Source of the DNA: Zymoseptoria tritici IPO323
Taxonomy: Eukaryota > Ascomycota > Dothideomycetes > Mycosphaerellales > Mycosphaerellaceae
Length of the DNA stretch: 64,000 bases
NCBI RefSeq assembly: GCF_000219625.1
Contig: NC_018200.1
Span: 1 to 64,000, forward strand
Direction: 5' to 3'
The notes beneath the pieces are model-generated. The model made no database searches. It was given only the letters and a program-made list of their open reading frames with translations, and was not told where the DNA came from. Shown here piece by piece: positions 9,859-20,895 of the stretch. The translations under genes and the position numbers were made by a program. Each line of letters opens with the position of its first letter. Within the stretch, counting starts at the first letter, position 1.

Positions 9859-11434
9859 ACGTGAAACGGAGATCGAAGCCGGGCTCCTCTTTAAAGCCAC
9901 CGATCTTCGCCTTCTTGTCCTTGGAAGGACCGCTTTATGTCTCCTTTAATGAGGCACGCTCAGACTGCGTACCTCGACCCCAGGTCGATGCATCAAAGTT
10001 CTCCCGGTTTGTCGGACGACCAGAGCGACCGCGCGATTCGGAAGGCTTACGACTAGATGAAGTCTGATTCCTTCCATCGTCTTCTGCGCCTCGCTTTCGA
10101 CTGCTAACATTCAAGTCGCCCAACTTGGACTTGGTGCGGGTGATCTTTTTCATCAGCTCCGCGAGGGTATCCTTGATGTCAACTTCTTCGTTTTGCACCG
10201 TCTGCGCCTGCAGCCTCGTCTTCTGGTCCGCGAGGGTTTGTCGCGTCTGCAAGAAGATGTCGGGCTGATGAGGCTGAGGCTGAGGCTGATGCGGCTGCGG
10301 ATTGGCTGATGGCATATGAAATTGGCCATATCCTTCCGAGCGCGCTGCGTACAGGCGCGACTCGTCCCAACAGCGGCGTTCTTCGGCCAAGAGACGAAGC
10401 TCCTCGTCGCGACGCTTGTCCGCTTCCCAGTCCAGACGCTCCTTCACCCGCCGCGCGTCATCAGTTTGAGACGGTTGCTGGTAGCCGTAGACGTTGTAAG
10501 GCGGCTGTCCATATGCGTCCAACGCTACTGGCATTTGCTGCGAGTCGAACTGCGCTGGCCGACGTGGTAGAGGGTGCGGAACGAAGGCTTGTGGTGCCTG
10601 ACCTTGGTTGTATCGCGGAATTGGAGGCCGCTGCGGGCGCTGCTGTTGCTGCTGCGGGCGCTGCTGCTGCTGACAACTTTGGTGGCGACGACTTTGGTGG
10701 CGCCGATGACTGTGTCTTTGCATTCGCTGGCTTCGACGACGACTGTGTTGCTGGTGTCGAACTTAAAGTCGCTGTCGATTGTGACGTCGAAGACTTATCC
10801 GCCGCTGCAGTCTTGTCCTTCTCTGCGCGCAATTTGGCGGCGAAGGCCTGGTGCGGTGCCTGTTGAGGAGTTGCCTTTGATGCAGGCTTCTTCTCTTCAG
10901 GTGCTTGATCGGCCTATCTTAACGACTTAAGAGACAGCTTTAACAGGGCTGTCTGTGCCTTAGACTCGGTTCCGTATTCGCCCAGCTATGACTTGGATGA
11001 AGATGAAGGAACTGGAGCCTTCTTCTCTTCTTGTGGCTTTGGGCGATTATCGGAAGAACCTTCGCCTGCCGAAACACTCTTGCTGGTACGTGCTACAGCG
11101 GGAGTTGAAGTCGGAGCAGGAGATTGGCTCACATGTTGATCACTCTCTTCTTCGAGGGGCGACAGTGGTCTAGGAGGCGCGCCTCTTCCAGCCGTCCTCG
11201 AACCCAGAGGTCGCGGTTCCATTTGTAGTATGACCATTTATCTGACTTGAAGTTGAACATCCACTCGTGGCCGAGTGCCTCCAGGTTGGGCGGCCATTTT
11301 GGTGCTTCGTCGGTGGACTCGATCTCCTGTTGACCTGTATTATCCGATGCATTTGCCTTGCCTATCTTTCTACTGCGATCGCACTCGTCAGCCATGATGT
11401 GTGGTGACGATGATGTAGAGCTGGAAGGTTGCAT
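9859..11434 (-). pseudogene. Degenerate unknown gene, 3' end cut at telomere tract
   Basis: Reading on the minus strand from an ATG at 11,434 (or 11,395), the product begins with a segment containing KWPPNLEALGHEWMFNFKSD and WSYYKWNRDLWVRGRL. A Ser/Pro/Lys-rich linker follows (about 11,160-10,700), then Gln/Pro-rich runs (10,720-10,640), then a highly charged, coiled-coil-like stretch (RRVKERLDWEADKRRDEELR, about 10,450) and a basic tail. At least two frame changes and stops are present; one is a TAA at 9,935 that reads as a mutated CAA, after which the frame stays open to the telomere tract at 9,858. I do not recognise the family. The tract removes the true C terminus. Upstream it is separated from the gene at 16,862 by the TIR element. 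Confidence 0.5.
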
Positions 11435-11488
11435 CAGGGAAAGTCCTTTGCAGCGCAGAATTTCGACAACACCTCTAGCGCAAACATT

Positions 11489-11532
11489 GATCGTGTCCTA
11501 TATGTGGCAGTAGGTCACTACACCTCATTTCT
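11489..11532 (+). repeat. Left TIR, copy 1 (44 bp)
   Basis: Perfect inverted match to 16,800-16,843. It shares the outer pattern GATCG.G.CCTATA.GTG.CA with the TIRs of copy 2, but the inner half differs. Confidence 0.93.
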
Positions 11533-11659
11533 CAAAACCTCGTTTTATCGCTATTGCGATGTTGCTCTGCCAACGCTTACTAAGCGCTCGCAACGTCTAC
11601 CTCTCTTGCTCGCAACAGCGTTCTTCTTCTTCCTTTAATTACTACCCTTACCGCCCTCG

Positions 11660-13140
11660 CCGCCCTATAATGCTACGAACCGCCCTTAACATCGACTACC
11701 TCTAAGCCGAGATTAAGCTCCTACTTAGAGTCTCCGAGTAGACTTATAGCGAAGTTATCGATTAGCTAAGGAACGAGAAGAACGTATATATCGAGCCTCG
11801 TACGTTCCGAAGGATACTAGCGAGATAGGAGCTATTAACGTAGCTAAAGGTGTATTAAGATTAGGAATACTAGGCTCTATTAAGTACTAGGATTAAGGAG
11901 CTCTTCTAGCAATAGGATGTTAAGGATAAGATGCTATTAAGGTACTTAAAGAAGGACGGTTTTTAACTATTAATAACGTAGCTACGGAGGGTTCGGAAGC
12001 GACTAGGCTTATATCGAACGACCCTAAGACATAAGTAGCCTAAATACGATAAGGTTATCCGGATAGTGTTAGAGGGGACGATTAAGGGTAGTGCACTAGA
12101 TAACTTTGGATATAAACGATTAGTAAGGCACCTACGGAAGGAATATAACATTATTAGAAGGTCTATATATACGCTCGTAAGCTAGATACGTCCGCTCGTA
12201 GGCTAGATTCGTCCGCTCGTAAACTATAATTTACGCTACTTCCCTTACTCGTAAACTCCCTCGCCTAGCTCGTACGCTAACGCTCCTTTGCTCGTAGGGA
12301 TCGTATAGCTAAGATCTCGTATTCCCTTAATCCTATAGGCTATAATGCTCGCCGCCGGAAGGGTGGTCGTAAGGACGTCTAGCATAGTCGTCTAAAGGCT
12401 AAGGGTCCTAATTATATATAGTCGGTAGATGCCTACTATAAGTTCGAGACCTTTAGTATCTACTTCTACGCCTATATCGATATATACATACGGAAGATTA
12501 TTTAGATCTACGTAGGTACTATAGCTAAGACGGTCTTCTCGGTCTCTAAGTAGTATTTAGATATAGTCCGAGAACTTAGCTTTACGCCGAAGGTAGGCTC
12601 GTTACCGTACGTCCTATGCTCGTAGCTCTACTAACTTCTATAGATTATACGAGCGGATTACGGCGTAGAGACGCTATTAATAGCTAATATACACCTCTTC
12701 TACCGTAAACTTTAGGAGGGTTAGAGCATTAAGTTCCGTAATAGCTTCTAGTATATAACGAGTAAGGGCAATTAAACGATCGAGCGCTTCTAGGGTCTTA
12801 GTACAGCTATAGCATAGAATCGATGGCGTAATGCCTTCTACCGGCTTCGCGATGAAGAGCTCTATAGCGAGGATAGTAGGGCTAACCGCGTAGCATTCCT
12901 TGCGGTCTACGTTCTAATCCTCCGGTTTACGGTCGAGTAGTTCGTTAATAACTACAACAACTACGCTATTCGAAAGTAGGCTAAAGTCGTAGGGCACTTG
13001 CCTAGTATTCCTACTTATAACTACGACTACCCTCCTAATAGCGTAGAGGATCGCGGAATTTACCTTAACGTAGAGCATCCGCGTATTAAGCGGATAGTAG
13101 ATTAGTATACTTAATTCGGTTAGTATTCCCCTACGTACGA
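11660..13140 (+). pseudogene. DDE/integrase-like transposase, RIP-inactivated (copy 1)
   Basis: With TAG/TAA read as mutated Gln/Trp, one frame gives an N-terminal helix-rich part (RRVRKRLGLYRTTLRHK, FGYKRLVRHLRKEYNIIRR, about 11,980-12,160). The catalytic core follows: YIDIYIRKIIQIYVG (first Asp at 12,479), RADYGVETLLIANIH (second Asp at 12,656), TIERF (Glu at 12,782), then NRWRNAFYRLRDEELYSED, AFLAVYVLILRFTV and YDYPPNSVEDRG. The spacing is D-59-D-42-E in a single frame. The layout matches a fungal family of integrase-core (rve-like) proteins with the motif [RS]D.G.ET..IA..H. It would cut and join transposon ends. About a dozen stops make it inactive. Confidence 0.72.
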
Positions 13141-13299
13141 GCATTCCCCCTACGTACGAGCGGCTCGCGAGCGGTTACGAGCCTACTAGGGTTTAGGGGC
13201 GGTGTAGGGATTGTTAGCTTATAGGCCTACTTCTTAGGCTACTAGCGTTACGAGCGGTTTACGTACTATTACGAGCTAACTATTAACAGATCTTCTTAT

Positions 13300-15390
13300 A
13301 TACCTTCCCCCGCCGACTCTATAGTAGGCTTCCGATATCCTAGTAGCTAGTAGCTATCCGGCGACGCTCGATAGTCGCGAGCTAGACGCTAATAAGGATA
13401 AGATCTATATAGATATATATCTCTACCTCCGCGATACTACTACTCGTTATCTTGCCGCTAGTAATAACCTTACGGAGTTTTAGACCCCTCCGAAGGGCGC
13501 TAAGTTATAGCCGCGTAACCGTATAAGGGACTTCTTCCGTACTAATAGCTTTATATTCGACTAAACGATATATAGGCTATGCCCTCCTACCCTTCCTCTT
13601 CCTCTTACTCTTACTTACTACCGTCCCTTATATATATAGCGCTCTTATAGCTACCCCTTAGTTCTACCGCAATCCTACGGCTCTACCCTATACCTCTTAT
13701 GCTAACCTTAGCGATAAAAACTATAGCTTCTGCGGCTGCCCTCTACCCTTACGAGCTCCGGCGAGCGACGACGACGAGCCTACGAGCGAACGCTAGCCTA
13801 CCCCTCCTAGCTCTAGTACTCGCGAGGGGTTTTATATCCCGTAGAGCCGCGCTAACATAGAGATAAAGAAGGACGCTAAGCCGAAGGCTCGTAAGACCCC
13901 TAACGCTACCGCTAACTTATTAAAGGAGGCTAAGAAGGCTAAGCGTATTAGGGAGCTGTTAGCTAATGCTAAGAGTAGGAACAGGGCTAGCCCTAAGAAG
14001 AAGGACGATAAGGTCGTAGCGTTGCCGGTCGTCTTTACTATTAAGTGCACTATCGACACTATCGATATAGAAGATCTAAGCGATAACGACGAGGACGTAG
14101 TAGCTATATATTCTAGTCGCCGCAACGGGTATACATAGTTAGCCTAAGGCACTATTACTATAATAGACAAGGCTCTCGAGGACGCTATTGCGGAGAAACG
14201 TAGCAATGTCTTCCTATAGTATCTCTTAAACGAGAGCATAACTACGAGGAAGCGGCTATAGAAGCCCTACTACGACATCTACCTTACGAAGGAGTATAGT
14301 AAGGGCTAGCCTATTAAGCTCGGTAATACTAACCTCGCTACGGCGGACACTACGCTTAGGATGCTATAGCTCTTTAATCCAAAGACAGGCCTTAAGACCC
14401 CTTCCGCGAACGTCCGGATTACTTATATTATCTACGTTAAGAAGGCTAACGAGCAAGGCGACCTTAAGCCTAGCTCTAAGAACGCGGACGACGGCGGCTA
14501 GATATATTAGTACCTTAAACGCTCTATAAATAAGGACGGCGGACCTACATTTAAGTATGTAATTAGCTATAGTATATAGACCGATAGCACTGTCCTACAC
14601 CCTAACGGTCGTATATTTAAGGACAAGGACGGCGTTATTTACTATCCGTTTATATAGACTAATAGCTATACTAGCGTCGACGGTAAGAAAGTCCTCGTAG
14701 GCTAGAGTTACCTACTCGTAAGCTAGCTCGCACCGGAAGTACGCTACCTTACAATAGACGTAGGCCCGTCCGGTAGTAATAGTAAGACGCTCGTAGACTA
14801 GTCTATAGGGCTCGTAAGCCGTCCTCGTTCCGCTCGCACTACCCTTCTTAGCTCCTCGTAGGATCTATAGCGCTCTAGCCCTCTGCCTTAGTAACGCTCT
14901 AGCTCTAAGCGCCCTACTAGCCGCGACCTCTAATTATCGCCGGTAAGCTAGCCTAACGACGATTACATTCTACTCGACCCTAATACGGACAGCTCGGACG
15001 ATATAGCAAAGGCTAAGGAAGCTACCGCGAACCGAGCTAAGGAGAATAGTACATCTTCGACGATTACCTCCGTAGTAGCTAGTACGCTAGCGCTAGCGAT
15101 CCGTTCGGACTCGACGGTGCCCTCTTCGTTAGCGACAACGACGATAACAACGCCTTAGTTAAAGTCGAAGGCGCCTAGCACTACTACTAGCACTACTACT
15201 AACGCTACTAGTTAAGGGGGTTTAGAGATGCTAGAGGAGGTCGCCGAGCCGGTCGTTAAGCCGGCCGTTTAGTAGTAGAAGATAAAGAAGAAGAAGAAGG
15301 TTAACGAGCCGGTAGCTGTTAGCACTAGACGGAGCGAGAGGACTATTAAGCTTACCGAGAAGGGTAGGGCTAACTAGAAGGACTAATATA
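13300..15390 (+). pseudogene. Second gene of the TIR element, unknown function (copy 1)
   Basis: A long frame with RIP-type stops follows the transposase. It includes a Lys/Ala-rich stretch (about 13,860-14,040, NLLKEAKKAKRIRELLANAK), an acidic stretch (IEDLSDNDEDVVAIYSS), a more globular part (14,150-14,780 with DIYLTKEYSKGQPIKLGNTN and PNGRIFKDKDGVIYYPFI), and a Ser/Pro-rich C terminus. The homologous frame is on the minus strand of copy 2 at about 32,100-34,120. I do not recognise a domain. Its conservation in both copies argues that it belongs to the element. Confidence 0.55.
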
Positions 15391-15494
15391 TACGAATCTA
15401 ATAAATATACGCTACCGACGACTCGCTCGTTACGTACTCGCGGACTAAATAGACTAGCTCGTAGCTAGAAGGAGTAATAGACGTATATATTAGT

Positions 15495-16660
15495 ATCTTA
15501 ATATCTTAACACCTTAATTCTCTTCCTTAAAAACGGCACGTAGTAGGCTCGTAGGCTAAAACGGCTAGCTCGTAAGCGTAAGAACGAGGGATTTAAGGAG
15601 ATATTTAGTATTAAACGCATTTATTTAGGTATTAACGAGCAGGCTCGTAGCGCTCGTATAGGGCACGTAGGCTAAATCGATCTATCTATTAATCTATTAC
15701 GCCTAGTCTACCGAACTTCTCGTTAATAGTACGCTAATACTATAACACCGACTACTTAATCTTAGCAATAGTAGCCTTTAACTTACTACGTACATTATTA
15801 ACCTTATCTATAATCTCCTTAATTAGCTTAGCCTTAATCTTAGCCTTTAGCTAACCTCTTATACCCTTTAAAACTCCGTTCTTACGCTTTAATTCCGACA
15901 CCTCCGACTCTAGCGTAGCGATCTTATCCTACGCATTATTTATCTTACTACGCATGTTACTAACAGCCTCCTTTAATACACTCTTCTTTTCTACCGGCTC
16001 CTCCTTAATCTTTACCTCCTCTCTAGCAAAACATAGAGGCTTGCCCTTATAGTAGTAGTAAGCGTAGGCAACTATAGTCTTAGAAGTCTTATAGTCGAGT
16101 CCGCGATCCTCGCACTAGCCGCACTTAGTAACCGCCGGAATGCCTGTTTTTTAATATTAGCCTACGAGCCTTACTACGAGCCTTACGAGCTATATTACCT
16201 TCGTCCGTTTCTATAACTCTACGTACATAATTATACCTCCTAAGCATCTAACGTCCGCTCTTCTTAGTGTTTTTATCGCTACTCTATACTTTAGCGAGGG
16301 ACTCGTTCTATAGCTCGTCGGAGATGTACTAGAAGTCTTTAGAGGTAGCCGTAGTAGACTTAGTAAAGGCGAGGAGGTCGGTAGGTAGCTAAGATATAGG
16401 AGCGATAGCTAGAAGGGATGTGGTCGCTAGCTTAGAGTCGCTGCTATCGTCTAAGAGAGAGGAGAGAGAGGAGTCGTCGTCGTCGAGACGGCGCTTAGGG
16501 TCGCGAGCCTTACTAAGTTCCGTATTAAGTGCCGTAAAACTAGCTATTTTTACGTACGAGCGGTATATATTATGTAACGAGCGAGCTACGAGCGCGCGCG
16601 GTAGAGTAGTAGAAGTAGTAGTGTTAATGAGAGGTTTAAGAGTCGAAGAAAATAACACTT
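15495..16660 (-). pseudogene. Third gene of the TIR element, unknown function (copy 1)
   Basis: On the minus strand the first 89 codons (from 16,658) are open and include a basic segment followed by RRLDDDDSSLSSLLDDSSDS. The frame continues with stops through YNYVRRVIETDEGNIARKAR and a Leu/Arg-rich, probably helical region to about 15,500. Former Cys codons are likely among the TAC/CGC codons, but this is inference. Copy 2 carries the counterpart on the plus strand at about 30,830-31,790. Confidence 0.45.
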
Positions 16661-16799
16661 ATCTAACTAACTAAACGGCGTATTAGCGCGCGCACTTATA
16701 TATAATTGTCGATATTGTCGATAGAGTAACTCTACTGCTGTATAGGTGACAATACAAGCAATTGGCGACAATGGTGGTGGTGGTGTTATTAAAGAAATA

Positions 16800-16843
16800 A
16801 GAAATGAGGTGTAGTGACCTACTGCCACATATAGGACACGATC
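16800..16843 (-). repeat. Right TIR, copy 1 (44 bp)
   Basis: Perfect reverse complement of 11,489-11,532, followed at once by the CATT target duplication. Confidence 0.93.
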
Positions 16844-16928
16844 CATTGCCAAGACTTTGGTGTGGAGGGAACTGCGATGCAAAACAGAAAACATTCGATG
16901 AAGATGCGCGGTCGACACGCTTTCATCC

Positions 16929-16976
16929 TCATCGACATCATCATTATCATCATCATCATCATCATCATCATCATCG
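16929..16976. repeat. ATC/GAT trinucleotide microsatellite
   Basis: About 13 near-perfect ATC units within the 5' part of the degenerate gene. In the reading frame followed they encode a run of Ile. Confidence 0.9.
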
Positions 16977-17608
16977 CCACCAAGCACGACGACGACGATA
17001 GGACAAGCAAAGCCTGCACGTCGACGAACGACCAAAAGGGATAATATGGTGCATGGATTGCTGCAGAGTTGGAAAAACTGCAGTGTGACTTGCAAGATAA
17101 AGCTCACGACGAGCTATGCATTCCGTGTCAAGAGATTATCATTGACGGCGACACTCGTCGTGGTTGCAGACGAGCATATCCTGGACAATGGCCTGATAGC
17201 TTTTAATCGAGGCAACGTCGAGAGGAAGCTGAGGAATGCCGCTTACGAAGACGGTACACTCCCAGACAACGCCCAAGGGAGGTACAAGTGGTGGATGCAA
17301 GACAATCCAAGTTGTCGTCCGCACCTACAAAGTCAGCGGCGGCAACGATAACACCAGCAGCTTCGTCATCCAACGTGCCGCACTCGGCCTTCGGCAAGGG
17401 CTTTATCGGCTTTCCGGACGAGGGGCGTTTCCCTTTACTGGAGGCGAAGCCAAAGTACCTGTGGCCCGAGAAGGCGACATTGGCTCCGATGCCTAGCGCG
17501 AGGCTAAACGTCCCTGCTAATCCTCGCCACGGTCATTCAACCGGTCAGAGAGGTCGCGGCAACGCGAGCAATCTGATGTAAGGCCAACTGGGTCGTCAAG
17601 GTAGCAAC

Positions 17609-17886
17609 CTTCGGCAGCATCCTGGCGATGGCAAGCCTCCGCAAAACGTCGAGCGAGCCGTCATCCCGTGCGACTTCGATAAAGACGGCAATAACAGAGC
17701 TTGTACTCAGGAAGACGCGACGTGGTTGGATCACAATCGCTTGCCACCTTCGGCAGCATCCTGGCGATGGCAAGCCTCCGCAAAACGTCGAGCGAGCCGT
17801 CATCCCGTGCGACTTCGATAAAGACGGCAATAACAGAGCTTGTACTTAGGAAGACGCGACGTAGTTGGATCACAATCGCTTGCCAA
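17609..17886 (+). repeat. 139-bp tandem duplication
   Basis: Bases 17,609-17,747 and 17,748-17,886 are almost identical; the few differences are changes such as CAG to TAG. The length is not a multiple of three, so the duplication breaks the frame of the surrounding gene. Confidence 0.93.
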
Positions 17887-18832
17887 TGCGTGGGCCGATT
17901 ACTGGAGACACTATCCCGCGCAACGATCCGAAGAAGTCTAATGCGGCCAACTCGGCTATCCGAAAGGCGTAGCTCGAGAAGAACAACATCTGGCTCGAGT
18001 GTGCTCGCTGTCATGCCTACGGGTTGACGTGCGATCACGGCTTGCTATGTCAGGCTTGCAAGGACGGTGGATATTAATGTCAAATTAAGGTTTACAACCT
18101 TGGCATGGACTGTCGCTACGGCAATTGCCCCGGGCTTTATAATAACATGTTCAAGATGATGGCTAATGCCGCGCAGGATCTGGTTAATGCTTCGCAGAAT
18201 CTAACTGCGGTTAAGCCTGGCCCGATTCTTAACATTGTTAGTAAGTGGATCAAGGAGTTACACAAGTAGCGCATGGATCTCGAGGAGTATTAAGTTCACT
18301 CCAGAAATGGGGATACGTTGCCGAGATCTCGCTACTTCTCGCCACTTACTGCCCAAATGGCGCTCTGCACACAAGTGGACGCCGCCAGTGGCCTCGCGCG
18401 GACATCTGAATGTGAAGGAAATCCCGGCTACTTCCCCACCGACAAGGACCCTCGCTGGAAGCTCGCACTTGTGTCTCGGAAATTGTGGAAGGACCAAGTT
18501 GCTCGCGACAATAAGGTGCTTTACAGAGGCAACAAGTCGAAGGAATTGCCGCTACCGGTGGCTTAGTCCGCTGCTAAACCGCGCGGATCGTCCAATGGTG
18601 CTCCCAAGACTTCGTCGGATGCGTCTTTAGGGAGGACATCTGGGTCGACGGCAGCACCGGTTCCTGCACTACCGAAACCTGCAGCGACAGACTCCGAGCC
18701 GCCAGCTGCACAAGCAACGTCGAGCGGTACTACTACAGCGGTCCAGGCTATGCTGGCGGCAGCGCGTCTCACGGACGGCATCGGCAAGGCGACCGGCATG
18801 AACGCGGAGTAGTCACTTTAGCAGACTACTCT

Positions 18833-18880
18833 CACACACACACTCTCTCTCTCTCATTCTCTCCTACTCTCCTTCATCGT
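18833..18880. repeat. CA/CT microsatellite
   Basis: ACACACAC followed by a CT-rich run, directly downstream of the stop codon of the Cys-rich pseudogene. Confidence 0.85.
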
Positions 18881-19346
18881 CTTTTAAAAAGGCGGTTCTC
18901 CTTCATCGTCTTCAACAAGGCGATTCATATTCATCGTCTTTATGATAAAGGCGGTTCTCCTTCATCGTCGTCCGAAAACGGTTCCCCTTCACCAACCTCA
19001 TCGTCCGCAAGACGGCTCCCTTTCATCGTTTTCAAAAAGCGGTTCTCCTTCATCCAACATTATTGTCTTGACAAGGTAATTCCCCTTTATCGTTTTCGGA
19101 AAGGGATTCTTTTCCTAAACTCATTGCCTTAACAGGGCAATTCTCCTTTATCGTCTTCAGAAAGCGGTTCGTTCCTATCGCCTTAATAAGGCGGTTCTCC
19201 TTCATCTAACCTTATTGTCTTAACAAGGCAATTCTACCTCATCGTCCGTAAGACGGTTGTTCCTCGTCGTCTTTCAACAAGGCGATTCCCTTTATCGATT
19301 TCAACCAGGCGATTCAAATCTCATCGTCCGCGAGACGATTCTGTAG
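18881..19346 (+). repeat. Array of about 16 covarying hairpin repeats
   Basis: Imperfect units of 25-37 bp of the type CTCCTTCATCGTCTT-loop-AAGGCGGTT. Each unit contains a 6-8-bp stem with a 3-5-nt loop, and the stem sequence varies between units while pairing is kept: ATCGTC/GACGAT, ATTGCC/GGCAAT, ATCGCCTT/AAGGCGGT, ATTGTCTT/AAGGCAAT. Some pairs are G-U if the transcript is the plus strand. The array begins about 70 bp after the stop of the Cys-rich gene, so it may be its 3' UTR. It is not coding and does not match any structured RNA I know. Confidence 0.85.
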
Positions 19347-20895
19347 GGGTTTGTAGTATTCAACGCTCACATAGCGATTCTGGCATCTGTAAGTGGCAGA
19401 TGGGGCCATGCGGGAATCGAGAGAGCAGGAGCCAGGACTCGAGGAAGGTCGGGAGTCGGGCGGGTGGGATACCTAGAAGAAGAAGTGCGAAGTTAGTAAT
19501 GTTGCCGGCAATCGATAGTGCGTAGGACGATGCTAAGCCGTCATATATGAGGATTTATTAATGAATTATGACGACCTCTTGCTACTGATGATATGAATCA
19601 TGACGACCTATTTACTAATGAGTCGTCATATTGACCACTCTGCTTCGATGGTTCCTCCTGCGCCCGCTGACAAGCCGCTGCGTGTTCTAGCTCACCTTCG
19701 AAGGAACATTCTGATGTGCGACTGTTTGCTGCCGTGGACTGACATTGGACATGTGAGCATAATCTATGGCGTTGTCAAGTTTGGGTGTTGACAGAGGCAA
19801 TTTACGAGGTGACCTGAGGTGAGGTGAACTGTGGACCCGGCCATGATGCTCCACTGCATCGACACGGCCTCAGCCACCTCGCCTGCCTTATTAGATGTGC
19901 TAGCGGCTCTCGTAGTGAGTACGCTACCTCGATGTCGGACCTCGTCGATGCCTGTCTTTTCTTAACTAGCTAAACGGAATAAACATGGAAGACGAGACTC
20001 AACAGACGAAGACAGGAAATGGTTAACCTTTGCTTCGTGATACATTGCAGTAATATCGCCGACCAGGCTGACGTCGCTAGAGTTAAGCGTTCGCAACAGG
20101 CGATTGACGGAGAGGGAGTCGGCCTATCTTTGGTCGGTAAGATGGAATGTACAAGAATGGAGGCCTGATTCTCCTCTCGTCGCTCTGCACTCTTCTTGCC
20201 ACGACGACATCCTAAACCCACGGGCACGAGTCCCTTTGTCTAGTCCATGCCGACGTTCGAGAGAGCTCCTCGTCCTTGTTCTAATGAATGCATGGATAGG
20301 GTGGACATGAAGGAGGAGATCGAATAGCTGAATTCGGCGTGAAGCAGAGTCACCCTCTCCAGCATGCTAGCAAGTCAGAGTTGCGAGAGATGACCGCATG
20401 GGAAGCAGACGTGCCCTGTTGATCTTACTCATCTCTAGTCCATGGCTGTCGTTGAAGGGACTAATACCGAGTCTGCTTGTATAGTCCAGAGAAAGGTGCA
20501 GCATACCCTCGTCCAATCTCAGCAAGAAGAGCAGCAGCTTCCTCGTCATACATTCCAGCAAAACCACAGATTAAGACATCGACCTCGAAGTCAAGCAATC
20601 AAAGTAGATGACTAGCGAGGAGAGAGTTGGACGATTTACAGGGAGGGATCCTCAGCTCTGATCTCATCGCTCTACACTCTCTGTGAGATGACTCCTTTTC
20701 ATATCCATAATAACGAGTTCATGCCATCGCTCGCCGTCGACGCTAAGGAGTGCTGCTTGATCTTCGTTGTCATTCGGCTCGTAGTCGCTAGTGATCGAGC
20801 ATTACCACGGCAAAAGGGAAGTGCACGACCTCTTACTCTCGAGTTGGTATAAGATGTCAAAGACAACTTGCCGATATTCAAAAAAGGAAGCTATG
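19347..20895. other. No supported gene
   Basis: Unique-looking, un-RIPped DNA. I see only short open frames without features. Near 19,550-19,640 there are repeated AT[G/C]A[A/C]GACGACCT-type scraps. Segments around 20,100-20,230 and 20,590-20,700 look like weakly related duplicates (both contain CGCTCTGCACTCT or CGCTCTACACTCT). Confidence 0.5.

Larger units (their letters stand above)
11489..16843 (+). mobile_element. TIR DNA transposon with DDE transposase (copy 1)
   Basis: A 5,355-bp element with perfect 44-bp terminal inverted repeats (11,489-11,532 and 16,800-16,843, outer end GATCGTGTCCTATATGTGGC) and a 4-bp target duplication CATT (11,485-11,488 and 16,844-16,847). It carries three gene relics: a DDE transposase (+), a second gene (+) and a third (-). 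The interior is RIP-mutated, but the TIRs and roughly 100-150 bp inside them keep CA/TG dinucleotides. A second copy lies at 30,654-35,950 in the opposite orientation. Boundaries and duplication are seen directly; the name of the superfamily is not certain. Confidence 0.88.
16862..18812 (+). pseudogene. Degenerate cysteine-rich unknown gene
   Basis: One frame with several stops can be followed from about 16,862 to a TAG at 18,810-18,812. Segments include LQCDLQDKAHDELCIPCQE and RRGCRRAYPGQWPDSF (17,080-17,200), an Ala/Pro-rich linker (17,290-17,580), an IPCDFDKDGNNRACTQEDAT segment (17,660-17,720), and a Cys/His cluster WLECARCHAYGLTCDHG...CQACK (17,975-18,060), then a Ser/Thr/Pro/Ala tail. 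Most stops are TAG or TAA at sites that read as CAG or CAA, so light RIP is likely. A 139-bp tandem duplication (17,609-17,886) also shifts the frame. The Cys clusters suggest metal binding. The family is not recognised. Confidence 0.5.

Noticed and set aside
10309..10866. 185-codon plus-strand open frame
   Set aside because: It is antisense to the Gln/Pro-rich part of the minus-strand pseudogene; its Ala/Val-rich product reflects the GC-rich repeats.
16667..17107. 146-codon minus-strand open frame with poly-Asp
   Set aside because: It crosses the TIR boundary and the ATC microsatellite; the poly-Asp is the microsatellite read on the other strand.
18881..19346. Possible CRISPR-like or tRNA-array reading of the hairpin repeats
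   Set aside because: Units vary along their whole length, no constant repeat and variable spacer exist, and no tRNA boxes are present.
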